A stretch of DNA of 64,000 nucleotides from Proteus columbae (GCF_002777965.1 NZ_NGVR01000020.1:119983-183982); one strand, 5' to 3'; shown: positions 50,889-60,571, counted from the stretch's first letter. The notes: generated from the sequence alone by a model not told the origin. Numbers and translations are program-made.

Positions 50889-51638
50889 ATGTTATTTAAA
50901 AAATTATTTTTAATTATTTTCTTATTCCCAAATTTCTCCTATTCAAATACTCATCCAATAAAAGAAAATAGAGAAGATCCAATAATCGTTAATATTCCTA
51001 GTGTTTCGTTAGGCGACCAAAGTAAGGCATCTGGTAATGGTTCAATTGCAATAGGAACAAATAGCCAAGCTAAAAATACACACTCAATTGCTATTGGCGC
51101 TAATTCATTAGCAACGGAAGAAAATACAGTATCGTTTGGAAACATTGAAAATAAACATACTTCTCGCTTAGTGAATATTAGTGACGGTAAAAATAATACT
51201 GATGCCGTTAACCTTATTCAGGCTAAAAAAATGGTAGATAAAAATAGAATTGCAACAAATAATACCATTAATCAGCTAAAGAGAACTGTCAGTACAGATA
51301 TCAGTGATCTTAAAACCCATGTTAATGATTTTGATCTTTATTATAGGAAAAGACAGGCTGAAATCACAGATTCAATTGCAAATTTAGATAAAGAAATTAT
51401 CGCGTTAGAAAAAAAATTATTTGCCGGCATTGCTTCATCAGTTGCAATGACGAGCATACCTTATCTTGCTCATCACACCCTAAGTGGCGGAATTGGCATT
51501 AGTAATTATCGAACAGGTACAGCATTTGCTGGAGGAGTGCAATATAAACCAAATAACGATATTGCATTTCGATTAAACTCATCCATTAATAGTGAAAAAG
51601 AAATTATTATTGGCGGTGGATTAGCTTATGGTTGGTAA
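50889..51638 (+). CDS. Short YadA-type trimeric autotransporter
   Basis: 249-residue type Vc autotransporter. Signal peptide (to about residue 20, FSYS), about two and a half YadA head repeats (GNGSIAIGTNSQAKNTHSIAIGANS, read in two parts), a neck-like segment (HTSRLVNISDGKNNTDAVNL), a short coiled-coil stalk (about 110-175) and the YadA membrane anchor (about 175-249) ending in aromatic Trp. Typical family members are several hundred to thousands of residues, so this is a minimal adhesin with almost no stalk. Not in an operon with its neighbours. Confidence 0.83.
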   Translation: MLFKKLFLIIFLFPNFSYSNTHPIKENREDPIIVNIPSVSLGDQSKASGNGSIAIGTNSQAKNTHSIAIGANSLATEENTVSFGNIENKHTSRLVNISDGKNNTDAVNLIQAKKMVDKNRIATNNTINQLKRTVSTDISDLKTHVNDFDLYYRKRQAEITDSIANLDKEIIALEKKLFAGIASSVAMTSIPYLAHHTLSGGIGISNYRTGTAFAGGVQYKPNNDIAFRLNSSINSEKEIIIGGGLAYGW

Positions 51639-51873
51639 ACAACTTTCTTTTCTATAATCAGATTATTAAAAAATAACTTTGTAATTAAAGCAGTAATAAC
51701 TTGAGTTACATTACTGCTTCTTTATAAAAAAGATTTTCAATTAGTAATAAATAAAAATAAATCATCTAAAAAAAATTGATAAGTTTAACTTTAGTATCTC
51801 TAACATATTTTTTGTAATATACATTATTTTTTATATACTAGGATTCTAAGCTAGAACAAAAAGGAATAAAAAA

Positions 51874-52365
51874 ATGAATTATATATTTCAAAAAATGACT
51901 GCTAAAGATATAAGTGCAGTAGCACTATTATTACAGGCAAATTCTGAATCTCAACAAGGTGGATTATATGGTGAGTATCCTCTAAATAAAGTTGAGGCGA
52001 TGTATCAAAATAGCACTAACGCCATTGTTGCACTTTACCAAGAAAATATTATTGCTGTTGTTTTTAGCTTTCCTGTTACCTCTTTTTCGATCCCCCCGAT
52101 TGCTCAAGCTATTAATCAGCGCTTTCCAGAAATAACACAAAACAATTGGTTTTACGGTCCTGTTTGTATTGATAAATCGCACCGAGGAAAGTCACTATTA
52201 AAAAAACTCTACCAACAAATCTGTTCTTTACATGGCGGGTACCCTATCGCATTTGTTAATAGTGAAAATATTCGGTCACTAAAAGCTCATCAAAAATTAG
52301 GCATGGAGGTCATTAAAAACTTTGAGTTTGAAGGCACATCTTGGTGGATCATTAAAGGACAATGA
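51874..52365 (+). CDS. GNAT-family N-acetyltransferase-like protein
   Basis: 163-residue protein with the GNAT fold layout: N-terminal AKDISAVALLLQAN, the acetyl-CoA-binding motif A region VCIDKSHRGKSLLKKLYQQI (about residues 103-122) and the NSENIRSLKAHQKLGMEVI motif B region (about 130-148). Substrate unknown. It stands alone between the trimeric autotransporter and the sulfatase, and a link to glycosaminoglycan use cannot be shown. Confidence 0.75.
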   Translation: MNYIFQKMTAKDISAVALLLQANSESQQGGLYGEYPLNKVEAMYQNSTNAIVALYQENIIAVVFSFPVTSFSIPPIAQAINQRFPEITQNNWFYGPVCIDKSHRGKSLLKKLYQQICSLHGGYPIAFVNSENIRSLKAHQKLGMEVIKNFEFEGTSWWIIKGQ

Positions 52366-52546
52366 AAACAAACGAAAGAAAAATACTTACAATTTTTACT
52401 ATCCGACTTTTTAGCTAAAAATGGAGGCTTTTAGATATTTTTGCTACCGTCATCACAAAATAAAAAATAATCATAAAAATCAATAATATAAACAAAACAA
52501 TAAAAAGTTAATCTAATCTTAACAATATTCCAACTCCTATTTTAGC

Positions 52547-52570
52547 TGTCAAATTGCTTACAATTTGACA
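52547..52570. promoter_or_regulatory. Perfect 10-bp inverted repeat upstream of the sulfatase, candidate operator
   Basis: TGTCAAATTG at 52547-52556 and CAATTTGACA at 52561-52570 are exact reverse complements with a 4-nt spacer (CTTA). It lies 121 bp before the sulfatase start and includes a TTGACA hexamer, though no good -10 follows at the right distance. Symmetry and position suggest a regulator-binding site, perhaps for the nearby RpiR protein. Confidence 0.5.
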
Positions 52571-52691
52571 TCATTCTGTGATCTCCCTTTCAATTCTTGA
52601 TCTTTCGTTAACTTACTTTTTGATCTTATACAAAAGTATAAATAAGATAAAAGACACCAATTCGAAAGTAAACGTAAAATAGGAGGAAGCA

Positions 52692-54251
52692 ATGACTGTT
52701 TCCCGCAGAACTTTTATCAAAGGACTCGCAGCCAGCGGTGCAGCAATGACTGTTTCTACCCCTGTTATTGCTAATTCAGGGAATTCGACTTCTAACACGC
52801 GATCGCGCCCAGAGAATGCCCCTAACCTATTAATTGTTTTCCCAGATGAAATGCGTGCTCATGCATTACAGTTTATGGGGGAAGATCCTTCAATTACACC
52901 TAATTTGAATAAATTTGCGAAGCAAGCCAAAGTAATGACGCAGATGGCTTCAAACTATCCTCTTTGTTCTCCATTTCGTGGCATGTTTATGACAGGTCAA
53001 TACCCTGTTCGTAATGGTATTACAGGAAATGCGCATGACTATGGTGGCAAAGTTGGTATTGATTTATCGCCTTATGCAAAATGTTGGTCAGATGTTTTAA
53101 AATCTCTCGATTACAGCACAGGCTATATTGGTAAATGGCACCTTGACGCACCTTACGAACCGTTTATTGAAAGTTACAACAATCCAATGGAAGGTCGTTA
53201 TTGGAATGAATGGGCTGCACCAGATAGGCGCCATGGTTTTGATTTTTGGTATTCTTATGGCACTTATGATTTACATTTAAAACCAATGTATTGGGCAAAC
53301 GATACCCCTCGTGATAAGCCAATTTACATTGATCAATGGGGGCCTGAACATGAAGCTGATATGGCAATCAAGTTCCTCAAAAATGAAAAAAATCAATTTA
53401 GAGATAATTCAAAACCATTTGCATTAGTGGTTTCAATGAACCCTCCTCATTCACCTTATGATCAAGTACCGAAAAAATACCTCGATGCTTATCAAGGTAA
53501 GACTTCAAAAGAGCTAAATACACGCCCTAATGTACAGTGGGATACTGAATATCAAGAAGGCTATGGGCCTCAGTATTTCAAAGAATATATGGCAATGGTC
53601 AACGGTGTTGATGAGCAATTTGGTCGCATTGTAGATGAATTAGAAAAACAAGGCCTTGCAGATAATACTCTCGTTGTTTTCTTCTCTGATCATGGCAGTT
53701 GCTTAGGGGCAAATGGACAAGCAACAAAAAATAATCCTTATGAAGAATCCATGCGTGTTCCTATGATGTTTCGTTTACCGGGTAAAATTAAACCAGGCTC
53801 TGACGATGCATTAATGTCAGCACCGGATATTTACCCAACTATCTTAGGGCTACTTGGTTTATCAGAATGGATCCCTGATTCCGTAGAAGGTACTGATCTT
53901 GCAGATAGAGTAGTCACTGGCAAAGGCGACACAGCAAACTCTCAGCTTTATCTCTTTATTCCTTATGGCGAACCTTCATTCGGTAAACGAGGTGTCAGAA
54001 CCAAAACTCATACTTTGGTTATAGATAGACAAGATGGACAACCATTAAAATATACTTTATATGACAATGTGAATGATCCATATCAAATGAAAAATATTGC
54101 CAAAGATAATATGCCTTTAATTGAGAAATTAATTAAAGAAGAATTAACCCCTTGGTTGGAAAAAACAGGAGATTCTTGGCGCGCCACTGAATTTATTACG
54201 GCTACAACCAACAAATTAAATAAAACAATATCGACATGTAAAGAAAAATAA
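52692..54251 (+). CDS. Tat-exported type I sulfatase (probable chondroitin/GAG sulfatase)
   Basis: 519-residue sulfatase. The N-terminus is a twin-arginine signal peptide (SRRTFIKGLAASGAAM, cleavage near residue 28), so it folds in the cytoplasm before export. The complete formylglycine signature C92-S-P-F-R96-x4-T-G is present, with metal ligands in the FPDE segment (D52/E53 area) and FFSDHGSCLG (about residue 335). Activation needs a formylglycine-generating enzyme or anSME encoded elsewhere. Clustering with two chondroitin lyases suggests that it removes sulfate from chondroitin/dermatan products, by inference. Alternative: a sulfatase for another sulfated sugar. Confidence 0.88.
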   Translation: MTVSRRTFIKGLAASGAAMTVSTPVIANSGNSTSNTRSRPENAPNLLIVFPDEMRAHALQFMGEDPSITPNLNKFAKQAKVMTQMASNYPLCSPFRGMFMTGQYPVRNGITGNAHDYGGKVGIDLSPYAKCWSDVLKSLDYSTGYIGKWHLDAPYEPFIESYNNPMEGRYWNEWAAPDRRHGFDFWYSYGTYDLHLKPMYWANDTPRDKPIYIDQWGPEHEADMAIKFLKNEKNQFRDNSKPFALVVSMNPPHSPYDQVPKKYLDAYQGKTSKELNTRPNVQWDTEYQEGYGPQYFKEYMAMVNGVDEQFGRIVDELEKQGLADNTLVVFFSDHGSCLGANGQATKNNPYEESMRVPMMFRLPGKIKPGSDDALMSAPDIYPTILGLLGLSEWIPDSVEGTDLADRVVTGKGDTANSQLYLFIPYGEPSFGKRGVRTKTHTLVIDRQDGQPLKYTLYDNVNDPYQMKNIAKDNMPLIEKLIKEELTPWLEKTGDSWRATEFITATTNKLNKTISTCKEK

Positions 54252-54263
54252 TAAAAATATCTG

Positions 54264-54283
54264 CGCCATAATATTATGGCGCT
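54264..54283. repeat. Perfect 20-bp palindrome after the sulfatase gene
   Basis: The sequence GCGCCATAATATTATGGCGC starts 12 bp past the sulfatase stop. As RNA it folds as an 8-bp stem with an ATAT loop. No T-run follows, so it is a weak terminator at best, or an mRNA 3' stabiliser or binding site before the porin gene. Confidence 0.6.
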
Positions 54284-54397
54284 ATATATAAACCCAATTC
54301 GCTGATATAAAAAATCCTTTTAATTAAATAAAGGGAAAGATGTCCTACACCTAAAAATTGGCACCAATAAAAGCGAATAAAGAATTGGATATATACC

Positions 54398-55282
54398 ATG
54401 AACAAACTTCGTATTGCTCTTTTTTTACCTCTTCTTGGCTTAGGTTTAACTTCTTTTCATTCTCAGGCAGCTAATGTCAACGCCATGTTTTCTTGGGAAA
54501 CGGCAGATTACGATACACCAAATAACTATGCTGGTTATCGTGTAGATTTTAATATTAATCCAGATAAATCTAACTGGTATTTCGATGTTGGTTTTCGTCA
54601 ACGTGAGCATGACAATAAGAACCGTTATCAGCGTTATGATTTACAGGGTAGCTATCGTTTTAAATTAAATAATGGTTGGATCCAACCTGGTTTAAAAGTA
54701 CGTCAAGATCTCACTAACTATGATAATGGAAGTCGATTAACTATTGATTTTTATGAATCAAAAACCAATTACCAATTTCCAATCAATAAAAATTGGGCTT
54801 TAACAGGTAGCGTTTTATTTGGCTTACAAAAGAAAGAAGACAAACGAAGTAATGGTGTCACAAACACAGATTACTTAGGCTGGGAAATTGAACCGGGCCT
54901 ACGTTATTTTGTCACTCCTAATATTAATACAACTGTTGCTTATTTTGATGGTGGTAAGCAAGCTATTCGACACGAAGAATACGACACAAAAGAAACAAAC
55001 CACAATCAGCAATTACGTATGTATGTTAACTGGACAACACCAGTTGGTCTTATTATTTCACCATCAATGCGTAAATCTATTTTTGGAAAAATAGAAGATA
55101 GAACAAATAAAGGGGATTATATCGAAAAAGATATGACCCGTTATACCCTACAAATGGCTTATCAAATATCACCTCAATGGCGAGTCATGACGGAATATTA
55201 TAATGAACGAGTTGAAAATAAAAATGATGGCAGTAAATCAACTCAGGATTATTTCAAAGTTTCATTCCGAGCAACATTCTAA
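54398..55282 (+). CDS. KdgM-family oligosaccharide-specific outer-membrane porin
   Basis: 294-residue outer-membrane beta-barrel: signal peptide (to about residue 24, SQA), alternating amphipathic strands rich in YDLQGSYRF- and GLKVRQDL-type segments, and a C-terminal Phe (KVSFRATF). It resembles the KdgM/NanC porins that take up acidic oligosaccharides such as oligogalacturonate or sialic acid. Basic-residue-rich strands suit anionic sugars. Placed 36 bp before the autotransporter and upstream of the chondroitin lyases, so uptake of unsaturated chondroitin oligosaccharides is the likely role. Confidence 0.85.
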   Translation: MNKLRIALFLPLLGLGLTSFHSQAANVNAMFSWETADYDTPNNYAGYRVDFNINPDKSNWYFDVGFRQREHDNKNRYQRYDLQGSYRFKLNNGWIQPGLKVRQDLTNYDNGSRLTIDFYESKTNYQFPINKNWALTGSVLFGLQKKEDKRSNGVTNTDYLGWEIEPGLRYFVTPNINTTVAYFDGGKQAIRHEEYDTKETNHNQQLRMYVNWTTPVGLIISPSMRKSIFGKIEDRTNKGDYIEKDMTRYTLQMAYQISPQWRVMTEYYNERVENKNDGSKSTQDYFKVSFRATF

Positions 55283-55318
55283 TAATTAAAATCATATAAT
55301 TGTTCATGGAGTTATATT

Positions 55319-57484
55319 GTGAAAAATAAAAAATTGTTATTTTTGAGCGCTGCTATTTTATCAGCTATTTATGGTTCAGCATGGGCCGCTGATTGTGATC
55401 CTAATTTAAATATTTGTGAAACAGTGAATGTTAATAATGGCAATAATGCTCAAATAGATAAAGATGTCACGGTTTCACAGGGTGATGGCGTTATTTTTAA
55501 CGGCTCAACAACAGAATATAAAGCACAAGCTATCACTAAAAATATTACTGTTACTGGTGATGGAGCAAATGCTATCAAGATAAATCAAGGGGCTTCTTTT
55601 AGCAGTAATATCAACTTAAATGGTGCTAACGTAACCAGTGAAAATGGCACAGCCATATTAGTTGAAGGTGATTTTCCTAAACGAGGTACTGGCGTTTATG
55701 TAAGAGACGGTGCCATTATTCGTGGAAAAACCGCAGCTATTGATTTTAGAACACTGAAAACAGGTTTTAGAAGTGATGTAAATGGTGAGATCCACGGTGA
55801 TATTCTAGGAAATGGGCATGCTGATACTAAAATAAATTTTGCTTATCAAGGTGGTGCTCAAAATGCCCTATTTGATGGGTATAAAATTACAGGTGTTCCA
55901 TTAATTGAAAACCATGGCAATTTAACTATCCAAGGAAAAGACAGAACGATCCTCTGGGAAGGTAATTTCATGAATAAGGAAAATAGCCAGCTAATTTTCC
56001 GCCTTGATGATAATACCAATACTGATGAAACTATTTTGCATGTTGACGGTGATGTCACCTTTAAAAAAGGCAGTCAAGCCAAACTGGATTTTAAAGGCAC
56101 CAGTGTCGATAACATTATAAATAAAGATATTATTTTAATTTCTTCCAATTCAGCAATTAAAGATGAAGCTGGAATTACGGTTACTGACGCCAATGCTATT
56201 GCACCCGATGTTTCACCTTTATTAGAAAAAACAGATTCATGGTTAGAGACTACACCGCCTAATATTAGCGGAGGTGTTAGTGGCAATCAGTTAGTTGCAC
56301 GTTATGGTATTAGCTATGAAGGTGGCAATAATTTTATTAGTGCAGCTGAACGCGGTGGTGTCACTGAAAATGGATTAGCAGCAGCTAATTTTGTTATTCC
56401 CACTGTTTTAAATGAATTTAATAATACGCGTAGCCAAGTTTCAGATGAAGCACTGAGCCTATTAGTTGCGGCTGGAAATGACGATAATAATATTGCTGCA
56501 TTATCGAATGATTTAGCCCCGATCGCTGATGGTAGTGATATTCAAGCGGGATTAATCATGGTTGAAGATATGCGCAATAATATTGCTCATCGCTATTTAC
56601 GTTATGATAACCAATTACCTATTGAAGAGAGAGAAGCTGGCTGGAATAGCTGGGCGAATATGCTGTACGGTTACGGTACACAAAGTGATCAAGGTGGCAT
56701 TAATGGTTACAACACTTACCGCACAGGTATTCAAATCGGTACTGATTACGAAATTAATCAAGATGCTCTTATCGGTGTTTCTTTTGCTTATAACTACGCA
56801 AAAGCTGACGCGAAACAACGTAATGCAAGTAAAGAAATTAGTCATTTTGAATTTATGCCTTATACCGGTTGGTATAGTGACACATTATTCCTAAACGGTA
56901 ATTTAAATATTGGTTATTACACTGTCGATAGCGAACGAGATATCGGTGGCAATACAGGATGGCAAGGAAATACCAAAGCAAAAGGTGATTATTCTGGTGT
57001 GCAATTAGGTTATCAGATTAATGCTGGAACCTATTTTGATTTTGATTTCATCCATATAAAACCAATGCTGACTTACCAGTATCAATGGCTCAATATTGAT
57101 TCATGGGAAGAAACAGGTTCGGCGTTATCAATGCGTACTTACGGCCAACGCTATGCTGTCAATCAACTCGGTGGTTCAGTGGCATTTTGGAATACCTATC
57201 AAACCTCTTATGGCAAATTAACCCCAACTCTTAATCTGCGTTATATCAAAGATATAGCAGGTGATAATCATGTCGATCAACGTCATAGCCTCACTTATTT
57301 TAATACTGGGGGAAGTACCTTTGATATTAAAGGAAATACCGTTGGTGGTGACATTATGAGTGCCGAATTAGGTGCCAATCTCGATATTACTCAATCATTA
57401 AATTTGGGCACAACGATGGGATATCAACGTTATGACAAGTTCAATGAAGGACGCATTGGCTTTACTGTTAGCCAGCGTTTCTAA
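55319..57484 (+). CDS. Classical (type Va) autotransporter, beta-helix passenger of unknown function
   Basis: 721 residues from a GTG start with GGAG 7 nt upstream. A signal peptide (to AWA, residue 23) precedes a passenger (about 25-430) beginning ADCDPNLNICETVNV, rich in Asn/Gly/Asp beta-strand repeats of the pectin-lyase-like type (NGANVTSENGTAILVEGD). The C-terminal autotransporter barrel (about 455-721) ends in TVSQRF with terminal Phe. No protease or lipase catalytic motif was seen. It lies 36 bp after the porin and 12 bp before chondroitin lyase I, so it is almost certainly co-transcribed with them. Surface glycosaminoglycan capture is a reasonable guess. Confidence 0.82.
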   Translation: MKNKKLLFLSAAILSAIYGSAWAADCDPNLNICETVNVNNGNNAQIDKDVTVSQGDGVIFNGSTTEYKAQAITKNITVTGDGANAIKINQGASFSSNINLNGANVTSENGTAILVEGDFPKRGTGVYVRDGAIIRGKTAAIDFRTLKTGFRSDVNGEIHGDILGNGHADTKINFAYQGGAQNALFDGYKITGVPLIENHGNLTIQGKDRTILWEGNFMNKENSQLIFRLDDNTNTDETILHVDGDVTFKKGSQAKLDFKGTSVDNIINKDIILISSNSAIKDEAGITVTDANAIAPDVSPLLEKTDSWLETTPPNISGGVSGNQLVARYGISYEGGNNFISAAERGGVTENGLAAANFVIPTVLNEFNNTRSQVSDEALSLLVAAGNDDNNIAALSNDLAPIADGSDIQAGLIMVEDMRNNIAHRYLRYDNQLPIEEREAGWNSWANMLYGYGTQSDQGGINGYNTYRTGIQIGTDYEINQDALIGVSFAYNYAKADAKQRNASKEISHFEFMPYTGWYSDTLFLNGNLNIGYYTVDSERDIGGNTGWQGNTKAKGDYSGVQLGYQINAGTYFDFDFIHIKPMLTYQYQWLNIDSWEETGSALSMRTYGQRYAVNQLGGSVAFWNTYQTSYGKLTPTLNLRYIKDIAGDNHVDQRHSLTYFNTGGSTFDIKGNTVGGDIMSAELGANLDITQSLNLGTTMGYQRYDKFNEGRIGFTVSQRF

Positions 57485-57496
57485 GGAGAATAAATA

Positions 57497-60400
57497 ATGC
57501 CGATATTTCGCTTTACTGCACTTGCCATGACGTTGGGGCTATTATCAGCCCCTTATAATGCGATGGCTGCAACAAACAATCCTGCATTTGATCCTAATAA
57601 TCTGATGCAGTCTGAAATATATCATTTTGCTCAAAATAATCCGTTAGCTGATTTTACAACAGATAAAAACTCAACACTGACGTTATCTGATAAGCGTAGC
57701 ATTATGGGAAGCCAATCCCTTTTGTGGAAATGGAAAGGTGGAAGTAGCTTTACTTTGCATAAAAAGCTGATTGTACCGACAGACAAAGAAGCCTCTAAAG
57801 CATGGGGACGCGCATCTACACCCGTTTTATCATTTTGGCTTTATAACGAAAAACCCATCAATGGCTACCTCACTGTTGATTTTGGTGAAAAACTCAACGC
57901 CACCAGCGAAGCGCAAGCTGGTTTTAAAGTAAAACTGAATTTCACAGGTTGGCGCGCAGTAGGTATTTCGTTAAATAACGACCTTGAAAACCGTGAAATG
58001 ACGTTAAATGCCATGAATACCTCGTCAGAAGGCTCTCAAGATAGCGTCGGTCGTGCTTTGGGTGCAAATGTTGACAGTATTCGCTTTCAAGCCCCTTCTA
58101 ATGTGGGACAAGGTGAAATCTATATCGATCGCATCATGTTTTCTATCGATGATGCACGTTATCAATGGTCTGATTATCAAGTCAAAACACGCTTATCAGA
58201 GCCTGAGATCCAATTTCATAACGTGCAACCTCAATTGCCAGTAACACCAGAAAATCTAGCGGCGATTGATCTTATCCGCCAACGTTTAATCAATGAATTT
58301 GTCGGTGGTGAAAAAGAAACTAACCTTGCCTTAGAAGAAAATGTTAGCAAATTAAAAAGTGATTTTGAGGCGCTAAATATTCGCGCTTTAGCGGATGGCG
58401 GAATACAAGGGCGGCATCTGATCACGGATAAACAAACTATTATTTATCAGCCAGAAAACCTTAATTCTCAAGATAAATCGCTTTTTGATAATTACGTTAT
58501 TTTAGGTAATTACACGACATTAATGTTTAATATCAGCCGCGCTTATGTTCTTGAAAAAGATCCAACACAAAAAGCCCAGTTAAAACAGATGTACTTATTA
58601 ATGACAAAGCATTTATTAGACCAAGGCTTTGTTAAAGGGAGTGCATTAGTCACGACTCATCACTGGGGATACAGTTCTCGTTGGTGGTATATATCTACAT
58701 TATTAATGTCTGATGCTTTAAAAGAAGCCAATCTACAAACTCAAGTTTATGATTCGTTACTGTGGTATTCACGAGAGTTTAAAAGTAGTTTTGATATGAA
58801 GGTAGGAGCAGACAGTTCAGATTTAGACTATTTCAACACCTTATCTCGTCAGCACTTAGCTTTATTACTGCTAGAGCCTGATGATCAAAAGCGTATCAAC
58901 TTAGTTAATACTTTTAGTCATTACATTACCGGTGCATTAACTCAAGTACCACCAGGCGGTAAAGATGGTTTACGTCCTGATGGTACAGCGTGGCGACATG
59001 AAGGTAACTATCCGGGTTACTCCTTCCCTGCTTTTAAAAATGCCTCTCAGCTTATTTATTTACTGCGTGGTACACCTTTTGCTGTCGGTGAAAGTGGTTG
59101 GAATAACCTGAAAAAAGCCATGGTTTCAGCATGGATTTATAGTGCTCCTGAAGTAGGATTACCTTTAGCAGGGCGACATCCGTTTAATTCACCATCATTA
59201 AAATCGGTTGCTCAAGGCTACTACTGGCTTGCTATGTCTGCCAAACCATCACCAGATAAAACACTCGCTTCTATTTATCTTGCGATTAGTGATAAAACGC
59301 AAAGTGAATCTAGCGCTATTTTCGGTGAAAGCATTGCACCAGCAGCACTTCCTCAAGGGTTCTATGCCTTTAATGGTGGTGCCTTTGGTATTCATCGTTG
59401 GCAAGATAAAATGGTGACACTAAAAGCGTATAACACCAATGTTTGGTCATCTGAAATTTATAATAAAGATAACCGCTATGGTCGTTATCAAAGTCATGGT
59501 GTTGCTCAAATTGTTCGCAATGGCTCTCAACTTTCACAGGGCTATCAACAAGAAGGTTGGGATTGGAATAGAATGCCTGGAGCAACCACTATTCATCTTC
59601 CTCTTAAAGAGTTAGACAGCCCTAAACCTCATACCTTAATGCAACGCGGAGAACGTGGGTTTAGCGGAACATCTGCCCTTGAAGGTAAATATGGCATGAT
59701 GGCATTTGATCTTATTTATCCTGCTAATCTTGAGCGTTTTGATCCTAACTTTACGGCGAAAAAAACTGTATTAGCGGCAGATAATCATTTAATTTTTGTC
59801 GGTAGCAATATTAATAGCAGCGATAAAAATAAAAATGTTGAAACCACTCTATTCCAACATGCTATTACACCTGAATTAAACGCCATTTGGATTAATGGAC
59901 AAAAGATAGAAAGCTTCCCTTATCAAACTACGTTAAAACAAGGGGAGTGGATAATTGATAGCAATGGTAATGGTTATCTCATTACTCAAGCAGAAAAAAT
60001 CAATGTTAGCCGCCAACACCAGACCTCGGCTGAAAATAAAAATCGCCAACCAACGCAAGGAAACTTCAGTTCAGCATGGATTGATCACAGCGTTCAACCT
60101 AAAGATTCCAGCTATGAGTATATGGTCTTTTTAGATGCGACTCCTGAAAAAATGGGAGAGATGGCAGAGAAATTCCGTGAAAATAATGGGTTATATCAGG
60201 TTCTGCGTAAAGATAAAGATGTTCATATTATTTACGATAAACTCAGCAATGTGACGGGATATGCCTTTTATCAATCTGCATCAATTGAAGATAAATGGAT
60301 CAACAAGGTTGATAAACCCGCGATTATAATGACTCATCATCAAGGAAATACACTTACTGTCAGTGCCGTTACTCCAGATTTAAATATGACTCGCCAGAAA

Positions 60401-60562
60401 GCCGCAACACCGGTCACAATTAATGTCACCGTTAATGGAAAATGGCAGTCTGTGGATAAAGGCGGTGAAGTAAAATATCGAGTTTCTGGTGAGAATACAG
60501 AACTCACTTTCACCAGTTACTTTGGGATCCCACAAGAAATTAAACTCTCACCTCTCCCTTGA
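57497..60562 (+). CDS. Chondroitin sulfate ABC endolyase (chondroitinase ABC I)
   Basis: Broad-specificity polysaccharide lyase (PL8) that cleaves chondroitin and dermatan sulfates by beta-elimination. The 1021-residue precursor has a 24-residue signal peptide (cleavage NAMA/ATNNPAFDP), giving a 997-residue mature enzyme as in P. vulgaris. Catalytic H501, Y508, R560 and E653 all fall at the codons expected from the P. vulgaris enzyme numbering. Domain order: N-terminal carbohydrate-binding-like beta domain (about 25-235), alpha-toroid catalytic domain (235-620), C-terminal beta-sandwich domains. Many scattered substitutions against P. vulgaris indicate a related species. Followed at 10 bp by a terminator. 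Confidence 0.97.
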   Translation: MPIFRFTALAMTLGLLSAPYNAMAATNNPAFDPNNLMQSEIYHFAQNNPLADFTTDKNSTLTLSDKRSIMGSQSLLWKWKGGSSFTLHKKLIVPTDKEASKAWGRASTPVLSFWLYNEKPINGYLTVDFGEKLNATSEAQAGFKVKLNFTGWRAVGISLNNDLENREMTLNAMNTSSEGSQDSVGRALGANVDSIRFQAPSNVGQGEIYIDRIMFSIDDARYQWSDYQVKTRLSEPEIQFHNVQPQLPVTPENLAAIDLIRQRLINEFVGGEKETNLALEENVSKLKSDFEALNIRALADGGIQGRHLITDKQTIIYQPENLNSQDKSLFDNYVILGNYTTLMFNISRAYVLEKDPTQKAQLKQMYLLMTKHLLDQGFVKGSALVTTHHWGYSSRWWYISTLLMSDALKEANLQTQVYDSLLWYSREFKSSFDMKVGADSSDLDYFNTLSRQHLALLLLEPDDQKRINLVNTFSHYITGALTQVPPGGKDGLRPDGTAWRHEGNYPGYSFPAFKNASQLIYLLRGTPFAVGESGWNNLKKAMVSAWIYSAPEVGLPLAGRHPFNSPSLKSVAQGYYWLAMSAKPSPDKTLASIYLAISDKTQSESSAIFGESIAPAALPQGFYAFNGGAFGIHRWQDKMVTLKAYNTNVWSSEIYNKDNRYGRYQSHGVAQIVRNGSQLSQGYQQEGWDWNRMPGATTIHLPLKELDSPKPHTLMQRGERGFSGTSALEGKYGMMAFDLIYPANLERFDPNFTAKKTVLAADNHLIFVGSNINSSDKNKNVETTLFQHAITPELNAIWINGQKIESFPYQTTLKQGEWIIDSNGNGYLITQAEKINVSRQHQTSAENKNRQPTQGNFSSAWIDHSVQPKDSSYEYMVFLDATPEKMGEMAEKFRENNGLYQVLRKDKDVHIIYDKLSNVTGYAFYQSASIEDKWINKVDKPAIIMTHHQGNTLTVSAVTPDLNMTRQKAATPVTINVTVNGKWQSVDKGGEVKYRVSGENTELTFTSYFGIPQEIKLSPLP

Positions 60563-60571
60563 TTTAACCTT

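Noticed and set aside
54341..54372. ATTGG-CA-CCAAT repeat upstream of the porin as an operator
   Set aside because: Only 5-bp arms, expected by chance at this length; not listed as a feature.
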